Counted from the first letter of the stretch, positions 23,559-33,881 are shown. The stretch is 34,565 nt of DNA from Deltaproteobacteria bacterium (GCA_029262535.1 JAJCZF010000059.1:1-34565), one strand, 5' to 3'. The notes: generated by a model from the sequence alone, not told the origin. Numbers and translations are program-made.

Positions 23559-23787
23559 CAGAGTAAGAGGCGCGGGTGTATAACTGTCAGTCATCACAAA
23601 ACGTAGACCGCGAAATAAAACCGCACATTGTGCGGGATAGTAGGCGGGGAGACGGTTTATGAGTTACCTGTAGAGGGTTGACAGGCGCGGGTGAAAAACT
23701 ATCACCTGTCATAAAGCTTAAACCGCGAAATAAAACCGCACCTGTGCGGTCGGCGGAGAGACGGTTTATATTCTTGATAACGACTAG
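23514..23787 (+). repeat. Tandem triplication of the pyrC 3' end with hairpin modules
   Basis: The last codons of pyrC (23514-23558, IVGGETVYEMSAEG stop) recur at 23637-23681 (IVGGETVYELPVEG stop) and at 23749-23787 (VGGETVYILDND stop). Between them the flank also repeats: GGCGCGGGTG, a variable part, CCGCGAAATAAAACC and a palindrome (CCGCACATTGTGCGG at 23621; CCGCACCTGTGCGG at 23736). Unit lengths are about 123 and 109 bases. Copies 2 and 3 have no start. The remaining bases to carA (23788-23839) are AT-rich and empty. Confidence 0.85.
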
Positions 23788-23839
23788 ACTTTTGAACTCT
23801 TTAACCTTAATATCTAATATTAGAGATATCTTATAACCT

Positions 23840-24964
23840 ATGGAAAATAAAAGAAAAGCAATTCTGGCGCTTTCGGACGGTACAATCTTCGAGGGTCTTG
23901 GTTTCGGCGCACCGGGAGAGGTCGCGGCCGAGGTATGTTTCAACACATCGATGACCGGATATCAGGAGATATTGACCGACCCTTCCTACTGCGGACAGAT
24001 GGTCGCCATGACATATCCGCAGATAGGCAACTACGGCCTTAATGTCGAGGATGTCGAGAGCTGGCGACCGTGGGTATCGGGTTTTATAGTAAAAGAGCCA
24101 TGCGCCGAACCGAGTAGCTGGCGCAGCGAAGAGTCGCTCGATTTCTATATGAAGAAGCACTCGATAGTCGGCATACACGGTATCGATACTCGCGCCTTGA
24201 CGATGCTGCTTCGAGAGCGCGGCGCGATGGAGGCTATTATCTCAACCGTTGATCTCGACCCCGAAAGCCTTGTCAGAAAGGCACAGGCCCACCCCTCGCT
24301 CGTCGGGCGAGACCTTGTGAAAGAGGTCACCTGCACCGAGCCCTATACGTGGGACGAGCTACCCTGGTCGCTTGTTGACGGTTACACACGCGCCTCCGAC
24401 CTTGGCGATAACGCAAAGATGGTAGTCGCTTACGACTTTGGAATAAAGCGTAATATCCTAAGGATGTTAACCGCCGCCGGATGCGCCGTGAGGGTAGTTC
24501 CCGCGAATACCCCGGCCGAAGAGGTCCTTGCCATGGCCCCTGACGGAGTATTCCTCTCCAACGGCCCCGGAGACCCTGCGGCAGTGACCTATGCCGTTGA
24601 AAACGTTAAGAAACTTATAGGCAAGGTCCCGCTATTCGGCATATGTTTAGGACACCAGATAACCTCTCTCGCTCTTGGCGGAAAGAGTTATAAACTAAAG
24701 TTCGGACACCGCGGTGGCAACCAGCCTGTAATGGACCTAGCCACAAAGAAGGTAGAGATAACGAGCCAAAATCACGGCTTCGCCATCGACGGCGACTCGA
24801 TGAAAGATATCGCCCACGTATCACACATAAACCTGAACGACAAAACGGTCGAGGGTATAACGGGACCGGGCTTCTTTACCGTGCAGTACCACCCCGAATC
24901 GAGCCCCGGCCCGCATGATTCGGAATATCTATTTGAACGGTTTATGGAGTCGATGAAGGCTTAG
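23840..24964 (+). CDS. carA: Carbamoyl-phosphate synthase small (glutaminase) subunit
   Basis: Hydrolyses glutamine and passes ammonia to CarB. The 374-residue protein has the CarA-specific N-terminal domain (about 1-150: [36 protein letters not shown]) and a class I glutaminase domain with the nucleophile Cys269 in FGICLGHQ and the triad His351 and Glu353 in QYHPES. ATG 23840 lacks a strong ribosome site. A palindromic module begins at the base after its TAG. Confidence 0.96.
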   Translation: MENKRKAILALSDGTIFEGLGFGAPGEVAAEVCFNTSMTGYQEILTDPSYCGQMVAMTYPQIGNYGLNVEDVESWRPWVSGFIVKEPCAEPSSWRSEESLDFYMKKHSIVGIHGIDTRALTMLLRERGAMEAIISTVDLDPESLVRKAQAHPSLVGRDLVKEVTCTEPYTWDELPWSLVDGYTRASDLGDNAKMVVAYDFGIKRNILRMLTAAGCAVRVVPANTPAEEVLAMAPDGVFLSNGPGDPAAVTYAVENVKKLIGKVPLFGICLGHQITSLALGGKSYKLKFGHRGGNQPVMDLATKKVEITSQNHGFAIDGDSMKDIAHVSHINLNDKTVEGITGPGFFTVQYHPESSPGPHDSEYLFERFMESMKA

Positions 24965-25171
24965 GCACACAGGTGTGCTCTTATTTCGCGGAACAAGTTT
25001 CAGTAACTTATTAGTTTGTCATCCGCGAAGAGAATTTTAATGTTGCGGTTCAAGATGCAATCATGAACCGGCAGGGCACACAGGTGTGCTTTTATTTCAC
25101 GAGGGAAGTTTTTTTAGGTGCGTAGTTTTTGCACCCGCGCCTGTCATTGTGAGCGTAGCGAAGAATCTCAA
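24965..25171. repeat. carA–carB gap made of hairpin modules
   Basis: GCACAC-AG-GTGTGC (24965-24978) directly after the carA stop, then TCTTATTTCGCGG; a GGTTCA hairpin (25047-25069, one mismatch) preceded by ATTTTAATGTT; a second GCACACAGGTGTGC (25076-25089) then TTTTATTTCACGAGG; and a TGTCATTGTGAGC repeat (25142-25171). The carB ribosome site AAAGGA follows at 25202. Nothing else is visible. Confidence 0.8.
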
Positions 25172-25216
25172 TCTATAATACCTATGGAACTATTTATTTT
25201 TAAAGGATAAAATACC

Positions 25217-28200
25217 TTGCCAAAACGTACAGATATAAAAAAGATACTAATAATCGGCTCCGGCCCTATCGTAATCGGTCAGGCCTGCGAGTTCGACTAT
25301 TCGGGTACGCAGGCATGTAAGGCTCTTCGAGGCGAGGGTTATGAGGTTGTATTGGTTAACTCGAACCCTGCAACTATCATGACCGACCCGGATCTGGCCG
25401 ACGCTACATATATCGAGCCGATTACGGTTCCGATGCTTACGAAGGTCATCGAGATAGAGCGGCCCGACGCCATACTGCCTACTATGGGCGGACAGACCGC
25501 GCTAAACGCCTCTTTGGACCTTGCCGAGGCAGGGGTATTGAAAAAGTATGGAATAGAGCTGATCGGCGCGAATGTCAAGGCCATCAGAAAGGCCGAAGAC
25601 CGTGAATTATTTAAGGAAGCGATGGAGGAGCTTAATCTCTCCGTGCCTCGAAGTGGCGTGGCAAACGACATGGTCGCCGCGCGCGAGATAGCCGTGGATA
25701 TCGGCTTTCCGGCGATACTTCGCCCGTCATTTACACTCGGCGGCACCGGCGGCGGCATCGCCTATAATCAGGAAGAGTTCGAAGAGATAGCCGCCTCGGG
25801 GCTCGACGCCTCGCCGACTAACGAGATACTTATAGAAGAGTCAATTATAGGCTGGAAGGAGTTTGAGCTTGAGGTGATGCGCGACCATGCCGATAATGTC
25901 GTCATTATTTGCCCGATTGAGAACTTTGACCCAATGGGCATCCATACCGGCGATTCCATCACCGTGGCCCCGGCCCAGACCCTTACGGATAAGGAATATC
26001 AGATACTTAGAGACGCCTCGGTCGCCATTATACGCGAGATAGGCGTAGATACCGGTGGCTCTAATATTCAGTTCGCCATTAACCCGAAGGACGGTAGATT
26101 GGCCGTTATCGAGATGAACCCGCGCGTATCGCGCAGCTCTGCCCTTGCGAGTAAGGCGACCGGCTTTCCTATCGCAAAGATAGCAGCACTTCTTTCGGTC
26201 GGATATACACTCGACGAGATACCGAACGATATCACCAAGAAGACACCTGCGAGCTTTGAACCTACGATAGATTATGTCGTTACGAAGATACCGCGTTTTA
26301 CATTTGAAAAGTTCCCCGGCACCAAGCCGAACCTGACGACCCAGATGAAGTCGGTCGGAGAGGTGATGGCAATAGGGCGCACCTTTAAAGAGAGTTTCCA
26401 TAAGGCTTTAAGGTCAATGGAAACGGACGCTTACGGGCTGGATAAGATTATTAATCCGAATCGTAAGGCTTATATGTTCGAGCCGACCGCTCTTGAAAAA
26501 GACGCCATAAAGAGGGGGCTTGCCACGCCCACGCCCGATAAGCTATCGTATATGGCCGACGCGCTTCGCGCCGGTTTCTCTATTGACGATATCTATCATA
26601 TTACCATGGTGGATCCCTGGTTTATCCGCCAGATATGGGATATTATCGAACTTGAAGACGAACTCAGCCGCGCTACGGAGCTGGATGAAGGACTCTTGCG
26701 AAGGGCCAAGGAGGCCGGTTTCGCCAATAAGATGATTGCAGAGATAGGCGGACTTAAAGAGACCGAAGTGATGGAGCTGCTTGGGGCCAGTAATGTAGTT
26801 CCTGTCTATAAGAGGGTCGATACCTGTGCCGCCGAGTTTGAGGCTTCGACCCCCTATCTATATTCGACCTATGAGAGACCTTTTTATAATATAAATAGTA
26901 ACAATCCGCCTGCGGCTCTTTGCGAGGCCGCGCCGACCGAGAACCAAAAGGTTATGATACTCGGTAGCGGCCCCAACAGGATCGGGCAGGGCATTGAGTT
27001 CGATTATTGCTGCGTTCACGCTAGTTACGCCCTGAAAGAGGCCGGTTTCGAGTCGATAATGGTCAACTGTAACCCGGAGACCGTCTCGACCGACTATGAT
27101 ACCTCCGACAGACTCTACTTTGAGCCGCTTACATTCGAAGATGTCATGGCGATAGTAGAAAAAGAGAAACCTTTTGGCGTAATAGTTCAGCTAGGCGGCC
27201 AGACACCCCTAAAGCTAGCCGTTCCGCTTGAAAAGGCGGGGGTAAAGATACTCGGAACCCCGCCGGACTCTATCGACAGGGCGGAAGACCGCGAACGCTT
27301 TGACGAACTGCTTACAAAGCTCGATCTGAAACGCCCCGATAGCGGCACTGCGCGCTCCATTGACGAATCTGTAACGATAGCGGGGCGCATTGGTTATCCT
27401 GTTATGGTGCGCCCCTCCTATGTGCTCGGCGGGCGGGCAATGGTCATAGTCTATGACGAGTCCGCCTTAATTGAATATATGACCAAGGCTGTCGAGGCCT
27501 CGCCGGAGCATCCGATATTGATCGACTGCTTCCTTGCAGGGGCTATCGAGGTCGATTGCGACGTAATATGCGACGGCAGAGACGCCGTAATCAGCGGCAT
27601 AATGGAACATATCGAAGAGGCCGGAGTTCATTCCGGCGATTCGGCCTGCTCCATACCCCCCTATTCGCTCCAGCCCGATATACTTGACCAAATACGGACT
27701 CAGGCCAAGGCTCTCGCAATGGAGCTTGGCGTTATTGGACTAATGAATGTGCAGTTCGCCGTAAAGGGCGACGATATATATATCATTGAAGTCAACCCGC
27801 GGGCCTCGCGCACCATACCTTATGTCAGTAAGACCATATATAAACCGCTTGCAAAGCTCGCAACGCAGGTGATGGTCGGTAAGACTTTGAAAGAATTAGG
27901 CTTTACCGAAGAGGTAGCGCCCCACTATACCGCCGTTAAAGAGGCCGTATTCCCATTTATTAAGTTTCCCGGAGTAGACAGCCTGCTGGGGCCGGAGATG
28001 AAGAGCACAGGAGAGGTAATGGGCATAGCCGAAGATTTCGGCGGGGCATTCGCCAAGGCTCAGATATCTGCCGGAAATACCATGCCGCTCAAGGGGACCG
28101 TCTTTATAAGTGTTAAAGACGACGACAAGCCCTATATGGTAGAGATAGCGCGTGATATCAAGGAGGCCGGTTTTAGCATCATAGCGACCGCCGGCACGGA

Positions 28201-28513
28201 GTCTTACTTGCGCGAGCACCATGTAGATGCCGAGATGGTAAAGAAGGTCGGCGACGGCAGGCCCGATATCGTAGACCGTATAAAGTCGAATCAGGTCGAT
28301 ATGGTCATTAATACCACGGTCGGCGAGAAGTCTATAGCCGATTCGTTTTCGATTAGAAGAAGTTCGCTCGAATACGCCATACCTTACTTTACGACCGTAG
28401 CCGCGGCAAAGACAGCCGTAATGGGCATTAAAGAGATTCAGGGTGGCGGCCTCACGGTAAAGTCGATCCAGGAGTACCACAAGGAGCTTATCCAAAGAAG
28501 CTCGGCCTCGTAG
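25217..28513 (+). CDS. carB: Carbamoyl-phosphate synthase large subunit
   Basis: Makes carbamoyl phosphate from bicarbonate, ammonia and two ATP for pyrimidine and arginine synthesis. The 1098-residue protein has the expected duplicated ATP-grasp halves: [22 protein letters not shown] at the start and [22 protein letters not shown] near the middle (about 577). [12 protein letters not shown] and [12 protein letters not shown] mark the two ATP sites, and a C-terminal MGS-like allosteric domain (about 955-1090, [12 protein letters not shown] to [12 protein letters not shown]) is present. Length is normal. The start is TTG 25217 with AAAGGA nine bases upstream. recG begins 20 bases after its stop. 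Confidence 0.97.
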   Translation: MPKRTDIKKILIIGSGPIVIGQACEFDYSGTQACKALRGEGYEVVLVNSNPATIMTDPDLADATYIEPITVPMLTKVIEIERPDAILPTMGGQTALNASLDLAEAGVLKKYGIELIGANVKAIRKAEDRELFKEAMEELNLSVPRSGVANDMVAAREIAVDIGFPAILRPSFTLGGTGGGIAYNQEEFEEIAASGLDASPTNEILIEESIIGWKEFELEVMRDHADNVVIICPIENFDPMGIHTGDSITVAPAQTLTDKEYQILRDASVAIIREIGVDTGGSNIQFAINPKDGRLAVIEMNPRVSRSSALASKATGFPIAKIAALLSVGYTLDEIPNDITKKTPASFEPTIDYVVTKIPRFTFEKFPGTKPNLTTQMKSVGEVMAIGRTFKESFHKALRSMETDAYGLDKIINPNRKAYMFEPTALEKDAIKRGLATPTPDKLSYMADALRAGFSIDDIYHITMVDPWFIRQIWDIIELEDELSRATELDEGLLRRAKEAGFANKMIAEIGGLKETEVMELLGASNVVPVYKRVDTCAAEFEASTPYLYSTYERPFYNINSNNPPAALCEAAPTENQKVMILGSGPNRIGQGIEFDYCCVHASYALKEAGFESIMVNCNPETVSTDYDTSDRLYFEPLTFEDVMAIVEKEKPFGVIVQLGGQTPLKLAVPLEKAGVKILGTPPDSIDRAEDRERFDELLTKLDLKRPDSGTARSIDESVTIAGRIGYPVMVRPSYVLGGRAMVIVYDESALIEYMTKAVEASPEHPILIDCFLAGAIEVDCDVICDGRDAVISGIMEHIEEAGVHSGDSACSIPPYSLQPDILDQIRTQAKALAMELGVIGLMNVQFAVKGDDIYIIEVNPRASRTIPYVSKTIYKPLAKLATQVMVGKTLKELGFTEEVAPHYTAVKEAVFPFIKFPGVDSLLGPEMKSTGEVMGIAEDFGGAFAKAQISAGNTMPLKGTVFISVKDDDKPYMVEIARDIKEAGFSIIATAGTESYLREHHVDAEMVKKVGDGRPDIVDRIKSNQVDMVINTTVGEKSIADSFSIRRSSLEYAIPYFTTVAAAKTAVMGIKEIQGGGLTVKSIQEYHKELIQRSSAS

Positions 28514-28532
28514 AGATAGAGACGGATAGCCT

Positions 28533-31133
28533 ATGGGCCTGCAGGAGATAGTCGAGACCCTCTTAAAACCCTTTCAATTTGCATCAAAGAACGACTTTGC
28601 GCGTCTGAACTCACTAAAAGAGCTTGGACCGCTCGTTATAAGACTCTCAGACGAGGGTCTTAAGATTGAGCCGGACGGCCTTGTCGCAGCCGCTTTTCTA
28701 GAATTAAAAGGGCTCTTTCTTGCCTTTGATAAGCTCGATGAAGCCGATAAGAGGGGCCGTATCGAGTCTGGTTTAAAGCTGCTTGAGCGTATCTCTTCTC
28801 TGGCAAATGGAGTTTCGGGTATAGACGGAGCTATAACACCTGATATTCTCCAGTCCTTGAAATCGCAAGAAGAGAGCCCTAAAAAGGGCCAGAAGAGGGT
28901 GAATACCCCCTTGAATAAGTCAAAAGCACAAGAAAAACTAATAAAAGAACCTAAAACCGCAAAAAAGCCCCCTCAAAACGCCAAAATAGCTTCGCAAAAT
29001 GAAAAAAAGAGCCTAAAAACCCCTATTATCGAGATTAAAGGCATAGGACCTGGCCTTGAAAAGAAGCTTATTAAGAAGGGTATAAGTACGGTCGAAGACC
29101 TGCTCTACTATATACCTATAAGATATGAGGACAGAAGAGATATAAAGAAGATACGAGAGCTTATAGTAGGAAGTTCAGGTATTACATTAGGTGAGGTGAT
29201 GCTTTCCGGCGCCTCCCGCTATGGTCGTCGCCGCTTATATGAAGTCGCTATTACAGACGGGACCGGCATACTGGTTGCCAAATGGTTTAACTTCAAACAG
29301 AGTTATATGGACGGCCTTTATAAAAAGGGCCGAAAGGTCCTGCTCTACGGTCCGGTCACGGCTTACGGCGCAAAGAAAGAGATGTTGCATCCCGATGTAG
29401 AGTTTCTTGGCGAGAAGGACGAAACAGTCGCCGTGGATATCGGGGGAGTCGTGCCTGTATATTCCCAGATTGAAAACCTGCATCAAAAGACGATCCGAAA
29501 GATCTTAAGAAGGGCCGTTAACGGATATGCGCAATATGCCGAAAGCGGCCTTCCTGATTTCGTAAGAAGGTCACGCTCACTTATGGATAATAGTGCGGCT
29601 TTTATAGATATCCATAAGGCCGGCAGTAGTGAAAACTCCATGCCAGATCCGGTAGCAAGAAGAAGCCTGGTCTTTGACGAGCTATTTTCTCTCGAACTCG
29701 GACTTGGCTTAAAACGCGAGAATATAGGGCTTGAGGCCGGTTTAGGTTTTCTACCCAAGAAGAACGGCCTTGTCTCTAAATTACTCAAAAATCTGCCATT
29801 TAAACCTACCGGCGCACAGACGAGGGTCTTTGATGAGATTTCTAAGGATATGGCCGCGCCGCACCCGATGCACCGCCTATTGCAGGGCGATGTGGGTTCG
29901 GGCAAGACGCTTGTCTCTCTCATGGCCGCGCTCAGGGCCATAGACTGTGGATATCAGGCCGCGATAATGGCCCCTACCGAGATACTTGCCGAACAACATT
30001 TCCTTAATATAAAGAGCTACATAGAGCCGCTTGGAATAGAGACCGTCCTCTTAAAGGGCGGCCTTCGCGCCAAAGAGAGGTCTGAAAAGCTCGCCGCAAT
30101 CGCGGATGGCACGGTTTCGCTTATTATAGGAACCCATGCCCTGATCCAGCGCGATGTCGATTTCTTTAAGTTAGGGCTTGCCGTCGTAGACGAACAGCAC
30201 CGTTTCGGAGTCCTGCAACGCGCCGCTATACAGAAAAAGTCTCAACCCTCCGATGGAGCTGTCGATGCAGACGATATTAACAGGCCGACACCCGATATAC
30301 TGCTTATGACCGCTACGCCTATACCGCGCACGCTCGCCATGACCATCTTTGGCGAGATGGACGTATCTATAATAGACGAGATGCCGCCCGGTCGCACTCC
30401 CGTCGAGACGACGATAATGCGTGAGAAGCAACGTAAATCGGCCTACGTCGCTCTAAAAAAGGAGATAAAGGCAGGAGGGCAGGCATATATCGTCTACCCT
30501 TTAGTAGAAGAGAGCGAGGAGCTGCCCCTGCTTGACGCGACACGTATGAGGGATCATTTAGCTTCGGATGTCTTTCCCGACTATAAGGTCGCGCTGCTTC
30601 ACGGTCGCATGAAAAGTGAAGAAAAAGAAGCGGTTATGGCGGCTTTTAAGGCGGGTGAGTCCGATATCCTTGTCGCGACGACCGTCATAGAGGTCGGCGT
30701 CGACGTGCCGAACGCCTCGCTGATGATCATTGAACATGCCGAGCGTTTCGGTCTTGCGCAGCTACATCAGCTACGCGGGCGAGTGGGCAGGGGAGAACGA
30801 GCTTCGCGTTGTATACTGCTGGCCCAGTGGACTAAATCGGATGACGCCCTCAGGCGTTTAAAGGTGATGGAAGAGACGACCGACGGTTTTATTATAGCCG
30901 AGGCGGACCTTGAGATACGCGGCCCCGGCAACTTCCTCGGAGCGCGCCAGTCGGGTCTGCCCGATTTCAGGTTAAAAGAGACGCTCACCGACCTGAATCT
31001 CTTAAAGTCCGCGCGAGCCGACGCCGTAGAGTACCTGAAGAGCGCAGACCGCGCAGGTCCCGAATGGGAGCGCGTCACGCGCGTAATGCGCGACCGATGG
31101 CAGGGTCGTCTTGAGCTTGCTGGAGTAGGTTAA
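28533..31133 (+). CDS. recG: ATP-dependent DNA helicase RecG
   Basis: Remodels stalled replication forks and branched DNA. At 866 residues it is longer than the E. coli type because of an N-terminal helical region (1-105) and a Lys-rich, low-complexity linker (about 110-165). Then come a helix-hairpin-helix-like IKGIGPGLEKKLIKKGI, the OB-fold wedge domain (about 200-300), Walker A GDVGSGKT (Lys458), the DEQHRFG box (about 553), TATPIPRTLAMT, ATTVIEVGVDVPNA and QLRGRVGRG. Such an N-terminal extension is known in several Deltaproteobacteria and Gram-negative anaerobes. It follows carB closely and may share its transcript. Confidence 0.96.
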   Translation: MGLQEIVETLLKPFQFASKNDFARLNSLKELGPLVIRLSDEGLKIEPDGLVAAAFLELKGLFLAFDKLDEADKRGRIESGLKLLERISSLANGVSGIDGAITPDILQSLKSQEESPKKGQKRVNTPLNKSKAQEKLIKEPKTAKKPPQNAKIASQNEKKSLKTPIIEIKGIGPGLEKKLIKKGISTVEDLLYYIPIRYEDRRDIKKIRELIVGSSGITLGEVMLSGASRYGRRRLYEVAITDGTGILVAKWFNFKQSYMDGLYKKGRKVLLYGPVTAYGAKKEMLHPDVEFLGEKDETVAVDIGGVVPVYSQIENLHQKTIRKILRRAVNGYAQYAESGLPDFVRRSRSLMDNSAAFIDIHKAGSSENSMPDPVARRSLVFDELFSLELGLGLKRENIGLEAGLGFLPKKNGLVSKLLKNLPFKPTGAQTRVFDEISKDMAAPHPMHRLLQGDVGSGKTLVSLMAALRAIDCGYQAAIMAPTEILAEQHFLNIKSYIEPLGIETVLLKGGLRAKERSEKLAAIADGTVSLIIGTHALIQRDVDFFKLGLAVVDEQHRFGVLQRAAIQKKSQPSDGAVDADDINRPTPDILLMTATPIPRTLAMTIFGEMDVSIIDEMPPGRTPVETTIMREKQRKSAYVALKKEIKAGGQAYIVYPLVEESEELPLLDATRMRDHLASDVFPDYKVALLHGRMKSEEKEAVMAAFKAGESDILVATTVIEVGVDVPNASLMIIEHAERFGLAQLHQLRGRVGRGERASRCILLAQWTKSDDALRRLKVMEETTDGFIIAEADLEIRGPGNFLGARQSGLPDFRLKETLTDLNLLKSARADAVEYLKSADRAGPEWERVTRVMRDRWQGRLELAGVG

Positions 31134-31142
31134 AGAGCCCTT

Positions 31143-31250
31143 ATGGACGAATCTCTAAAAAATCTATATACCGAAGGGACCTTGTGTATATTAAAAGCTC
31201 ATCCACCTGCGTGCGACTCTGGCGAACCGCTTTTGACAGGAGCCTCTTAG
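31143..31250 (+). CDS. Possible 35-residue small ORF
   Basis: ATG 31143 to TAG 31248-31250 in the 120-base recG–TPR gap. It reads MDESLKNLYTEGTLCILKAH then PPACDSGEPLLTGAS. It has no clear ribosome site (AAAGAGC just upstream). The composition is not membrane-like and I know no family. Equally it could be an accident or a decayed end of a gene. It ends three bases before the next start codon, so its ribosomes could hand over to the TPR gene. Confidence 0.3.
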   Translation: MDESLKNLYTEGTLCILKAHPPACDSGEPLLTGAS

Positions 31251-31253
31251 ATA

Positions 31254-32744
31254 ATGAAATTTCCATTCCTTGAAAAGAGAGACCCTAGAGAGAAAGAGCT
31301 ACTTCTTCGTATCGAGCAGGCCGGTCCCGGCGAGGCCGATATAAAGGCCTATATAGAGCTAGGCTATATATACCTTGTAGAGGCCCGTTACGAGGATCTC
31401 TTGCATCTCTATGCGGGTTCTATGGATATCGAGGCCACCGATATAGAACGCGCCGAGATACTCTATAATATGGGCGTCTGCATGATCGAGCTTAAATCTT
31501 CTCGACCTGCGCTTTCCGATGCCCCCGAAACTTCCGGTGTCGCCATGGGCGAGGCCGCGAGTTGCTTCGTTGCCGCCCTCGAACTGCTTGCGCCGCATTC
31601 CGATGAGGTCCACGCGCTGGAGCTTACAGCTCTTTGCGCCCTTTATCTAACCGACGAGTATGAAGGTGAAAAGGCAGAAGCCTATAGAGAGCGCGGCCTT
31701 CGGGCATTGCTGCTTATACCGGAAAACTTTCCTGATTTCGATCGCCTTCACTCCATATATCACCTTATCGAGCGTTTTTATCTCTTGTCGAAAGATTACG
31801 AAGAGGCGCTCGCCGCCTCTCTAAAGTCGCTTGAGATCATAAAGGCGACTTGGGAGCGCGACCAGTCTGTCGAGGACGACGAGCGCGCCTATAGCCTGCT
31901 TTGCGTAGGTGACGCGTCGAGATTGATGAAAAAGTACGACGAGGCAGAGGCCTATTATGAGGAGGCTGCCCGGACATGCAAAAGATCAAAGACCTATCTG
32001 TCGGAGATATATGCCGGTCTTGGGCATCTCTACGAAGAGAAAGGCAATATTGAAAGCGCAATAGAGAGCTTTCTGCAAGCGCTCGACAAGGTACATTACA
32101 GGCCGACGCTCGTTCGCGCCACAGACTACCAGTCTTCGATTGAGTATAGCGTCGGTATGCTCTATGAGTCCAAGGGAGAGAGCCGTCTGGCGATCTATCA
32201 CCTTAAGAACGCCCTAGATCATATCGCCCCGGATAGTCACGACTATACCCGCTTGCTACTAGCCATTGGGCGTTCTTATTACAAGCTTAACAAGTTCAAT
32301 AGCGCGCGCGACGCCTTTAAAGGGGCCGTCGATTCAAAGGCGATAGAACCTGAAGAGCTTGTAGAGGCGACATATGATCTCGCTATTACATATGATCACC
32401 TTAAAGAGCATAAGCTCCTTATAGAAGAGCTTGAGAAGCTTATTGATATTGAGCCGAAGTACGAGAAGGACGCCTCGGTCCTCTTTCGTCTCGGCGTGGC
32501 CTATATGTACGAAGATAAGATGGCGCGCGCCCTCAAGGTCCTTGAAAAGATCCTCGCAAACGAACTGCCCACGCCTAAACGGGAAGTAGTTATATACTTT
32601 ATCGCAAATATACATCTATACTTCGACCGCGAGCCGCTTGTGCGTAAATATCTCGAAAAGCTCGAAGACGAGTACCCGAAGAGCCCGCTTGCCGAAGAGA
32701 TAAGGGGTTATATCAAAAAAAGAGATGAGGGAAAACTCTATTAA
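31254..32744 (+). CDS. Soluble TPR protein
   Basis: A 496-residue protein with no signal peptide or membrane helix, composed of helical repeats throughout. TPR units are clear in the middle and C-terminal parts, for example YSLLCVGDASRLMKKYDEAEAYYEE, IYAGLGHLYEEKGNIESAIESF, LLLAIGRSYYKLNKFNSARDAF and LFRLGVAYMYEDKMARALKV. TPRs are protein-binding scaffolds; no enzyme domain accompanies them, so the partner is unknown. It shares no marked similarity with the membrane TPR proteins at 4844-10470 apart from the repeat fold. A GGAG lies before ATG 31254. It may be the last gene of the carB–recG unit. Confidence 0.8.
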   Translation: MKFPFLEKRDPREKELLLRIEQAGPGEADIKAYIELGYIYLVEARYEDLLHLYAGSMDIEATDIERAEILYNMGVCMIELKSSRPALSDAPETSGVAMGEAASCFVAALELLAPHSDEVHALELTALCALYLTDEYEGEKAEAYRERGLRALLLIPENFPDFDRLHSIYHLIERFYLLSKDYEEALAASLKSLEIIKATWERDQSVEDDERAYSLLCVGDASRLMKKYDEAEAYYEEAARTCKRSKTYLSEIYAGLGHLYEEKGNIESAIESFLQALDKVHYRPTLVRATDYQSSIEYSVGMLYESKGESRLAIYHLKNALDHIAPDSHDYTRLLLAIGRSYYKLNKFNSARDAFKGAVDSKAIEPEELVEATYDLAITYDHLKEHKLLIEELEKLIDIEPKYEKDASVLFRLGVAYMYEDKMARALKVLEKILANELPTPKREVVIYFIANIHLYFDREPLVRKYLEKLEDEYPKSPLAEEIRGYIKKRDEGKLY

Positions 32745-32779
32745 AGGCCGACTTCTCTGCCGCTCTATAATTATATGGT

Positions 32780-32808
32780 CTGACATGCCGCTTATATGAT
32801 AGAATAAT
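32780..32808 (+). promoter_or_regulatory. Likely promoter for the four-helix membrane protein
   Basis: CTGACA (32780-32785), 17 bases, AATAAT (32803-32808); each box has one mismatch to consensus. It lies about 37 bases before the next start codon. Confidence 0.55.
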
Positions 32809-32844
32809 TTGCTTTAGATATCTGAAAGGAAACCTCTCGAACCG

Positions 32845-33300
32845 ATGGCAAAAGACCCATACGTTAATTACCTGCATAAATACGCTCTAATACTGATCGC
32901 GGTCACAGTTCTTGACCTCTTGATACTCATCTTCCGTCTTAAGGCCGGTACGACCTTTACGGTATGGCCGTATGTGGTGATTGTGGATTTCGTTCTCTTC
33001 TTCCTCATCTGGCTCTCGACCTATGACCTCTTCTGGCGTCTTTGCACCGCCTTTCTCGGCGGGGCCACGGCCATGGAGTACTTTGCGCGAGCCTCAAGCG
33101 TCGATGATATGAAAGGGGCCTATTTTCTCGCCGGACTTGCCCTCTTTATCGTCTTATTCGGCATATACTGCGCCATACGCATAGGTTACGCCCACTATAT
33201 CCGCACCTACTACTCTGGCGAAAAAGGCCAAAAATTCATATCGCGCCTCATCATAGCCTCGGTAGTCCTCTTTATAGCAACAAATATCTTTAGCCAATAA
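32845..33300 (+). CDS. Four-helix integral membrane protein, unknown function
   Basis: A 151-residue protein with four predicted membrane helices: about 12-31 (KYALILIAVTVLDLLILIF), 41-62 (VWPYVVIVDFVLFFLIWLS), 92-113 (FLAGLALFIVLFGIYCAI) and 132-149 (LIIASVVLFIATNIF). Loops carry charged residues (ARASSVDDMKG; RTYYSGEKGQKFISR). I see no catalytic motif or known family. AAAGGAAA lies 14 bases upstream of the ATG, farther than usual. It has its own promoter and is followed at once by a long hairpin-repeat array. Confidence 0.7.
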   Translation: MAKDPYVNYLHKYALILIAVTVLDLLILIFRLKAGTTFTVWPYVVIVDFVLFFLIWLSTYDLFWRLCTAFLGGATAMEYFARASSVDDMKGAYFLAGLALFIVLFGIYCAIRIGYAHYIRTYYSGEKGQKFISRLIIASVVLFIATNIFSQ

Positions 33301-33311
33301 CCGCCGGGCCG

Positions 33312-33660
33312 CCGGGCAGTGCCCGGAGCCAATTTCTCGCCGGGCCGGGCCCGGTCCCTATGTCGCGGGGCGGGTTTTATGGGAGGCTCTTAGTCTATGG
33401 TCCGCGCCGGGTGGTGTGCAGGGGGTATGTCTCGCCGGGCCGGGCCCGGTCCCAATTTCGCGGGGCGGGTTTTATAAGAGGCTCTTAGTCTATAGTCCGC
33501 GCCGGGTAGTATGCAGGGGACTATTTCGCGCCGGGCCGGGCCCGGTCCCTATGTCGCGGGGTGGGTTTTATAAGAGGCTCTTAGTCTATTGTCCGCGCCG
33601 GGTGGTGTGCAGGGGGGTATGTCGCGCAGTACTGTGTGCGGAGCCAATGTCATGGGGCGG
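33312..33660. repeat. Tandem array of 95-96 bp units carrying GC-rich palindromes
   Basis: After a first palindrome CCGGGC-AGT-GCCCGG (33312-33326) and AGCCAATTTC, three near-identical units begin at 33338, 33433 and 33529. Each has CGCCGGGCCGGGCCCGGTCC, an ATGTCGCGG-type word, GGCGGGTTTTAT, GGCTCTTAGTCTAT and CGCGCCGGG. A fourth, partial unit from 33625 has a different palindrome (worn CGCAGTACTGTGTGCGG) followed by AGCCAATGTC. The unit spacings are 95, 96 and 96. Because 96 is divisible by three, an apparent repeated peptide frame appears, which I consider an artefact. From 33661 to the tRNA-Cys promoter nothing else is seen. Confidence 0.88.
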
Positions 33661-33751
33661 TTTTCTAGAGCTCTGAGATTTGTTCATCCGCGCCGGGTCG
33701 CGCCATTATTACGAAAACAGGCGCTCTTATCGTCGATCTGTCGCTATTGGC

Positions 33752-33781
33752 TTGACAAATAGGTCGTTAATTTACTATATT
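33752..33781 (+). promoter_or_regulatory. Sigma-70 promoter of tRNA-Cys
   Basis: A perfect TTGACA (33752-33757), 18 bases, TATATT (33776-33781). The mature tRNA starts 19 bases later. The tRNA thus has its own promoter, independent of the repeat array upstream. Confidence 0.7.
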
Positions 33782-33800
33782 AGAATATTGATTTACCTAT

Positions 33801-33876
33801 GGCGGCGTACCCAAGTGGCTAAGGGAGCGGTCTGCAACACCGTGATTCATCGGTTCAAATCCGATCGCCGCCTCCA
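33801..33876 (+). tRNA. tRNA-Cys(GCA)
   Basis: Acceptor GGCGGCG/CGCCGCC, D stem CCC/GGG, anticodon stem GCGGT/ACCGT (one G·U) with loop CTGCAAC (anticodon GCA), T arm ATCGG-TTCAAAT-CCGAT, discriminator U and encoded CCA. The U at the discriminator position is the cysteine identity element. Confidence 0.96.
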
Positions 33877-33881
33877 CCTCA

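Noticed and set aside
27896..28495. 199-codon minus-strand frame within carB
   Set aside because: It is opposite the conserved MGS domain of CarB, has no ribosome site and no family resemblance.
33416..33676. An 86-codon frame of repeated Arg/Gly-rich peptide
   Set aside because: It is produced by the 96-bp tandem repeat, whose length is divisible by three. It has no ribosome site, and its residues come from palindromes.
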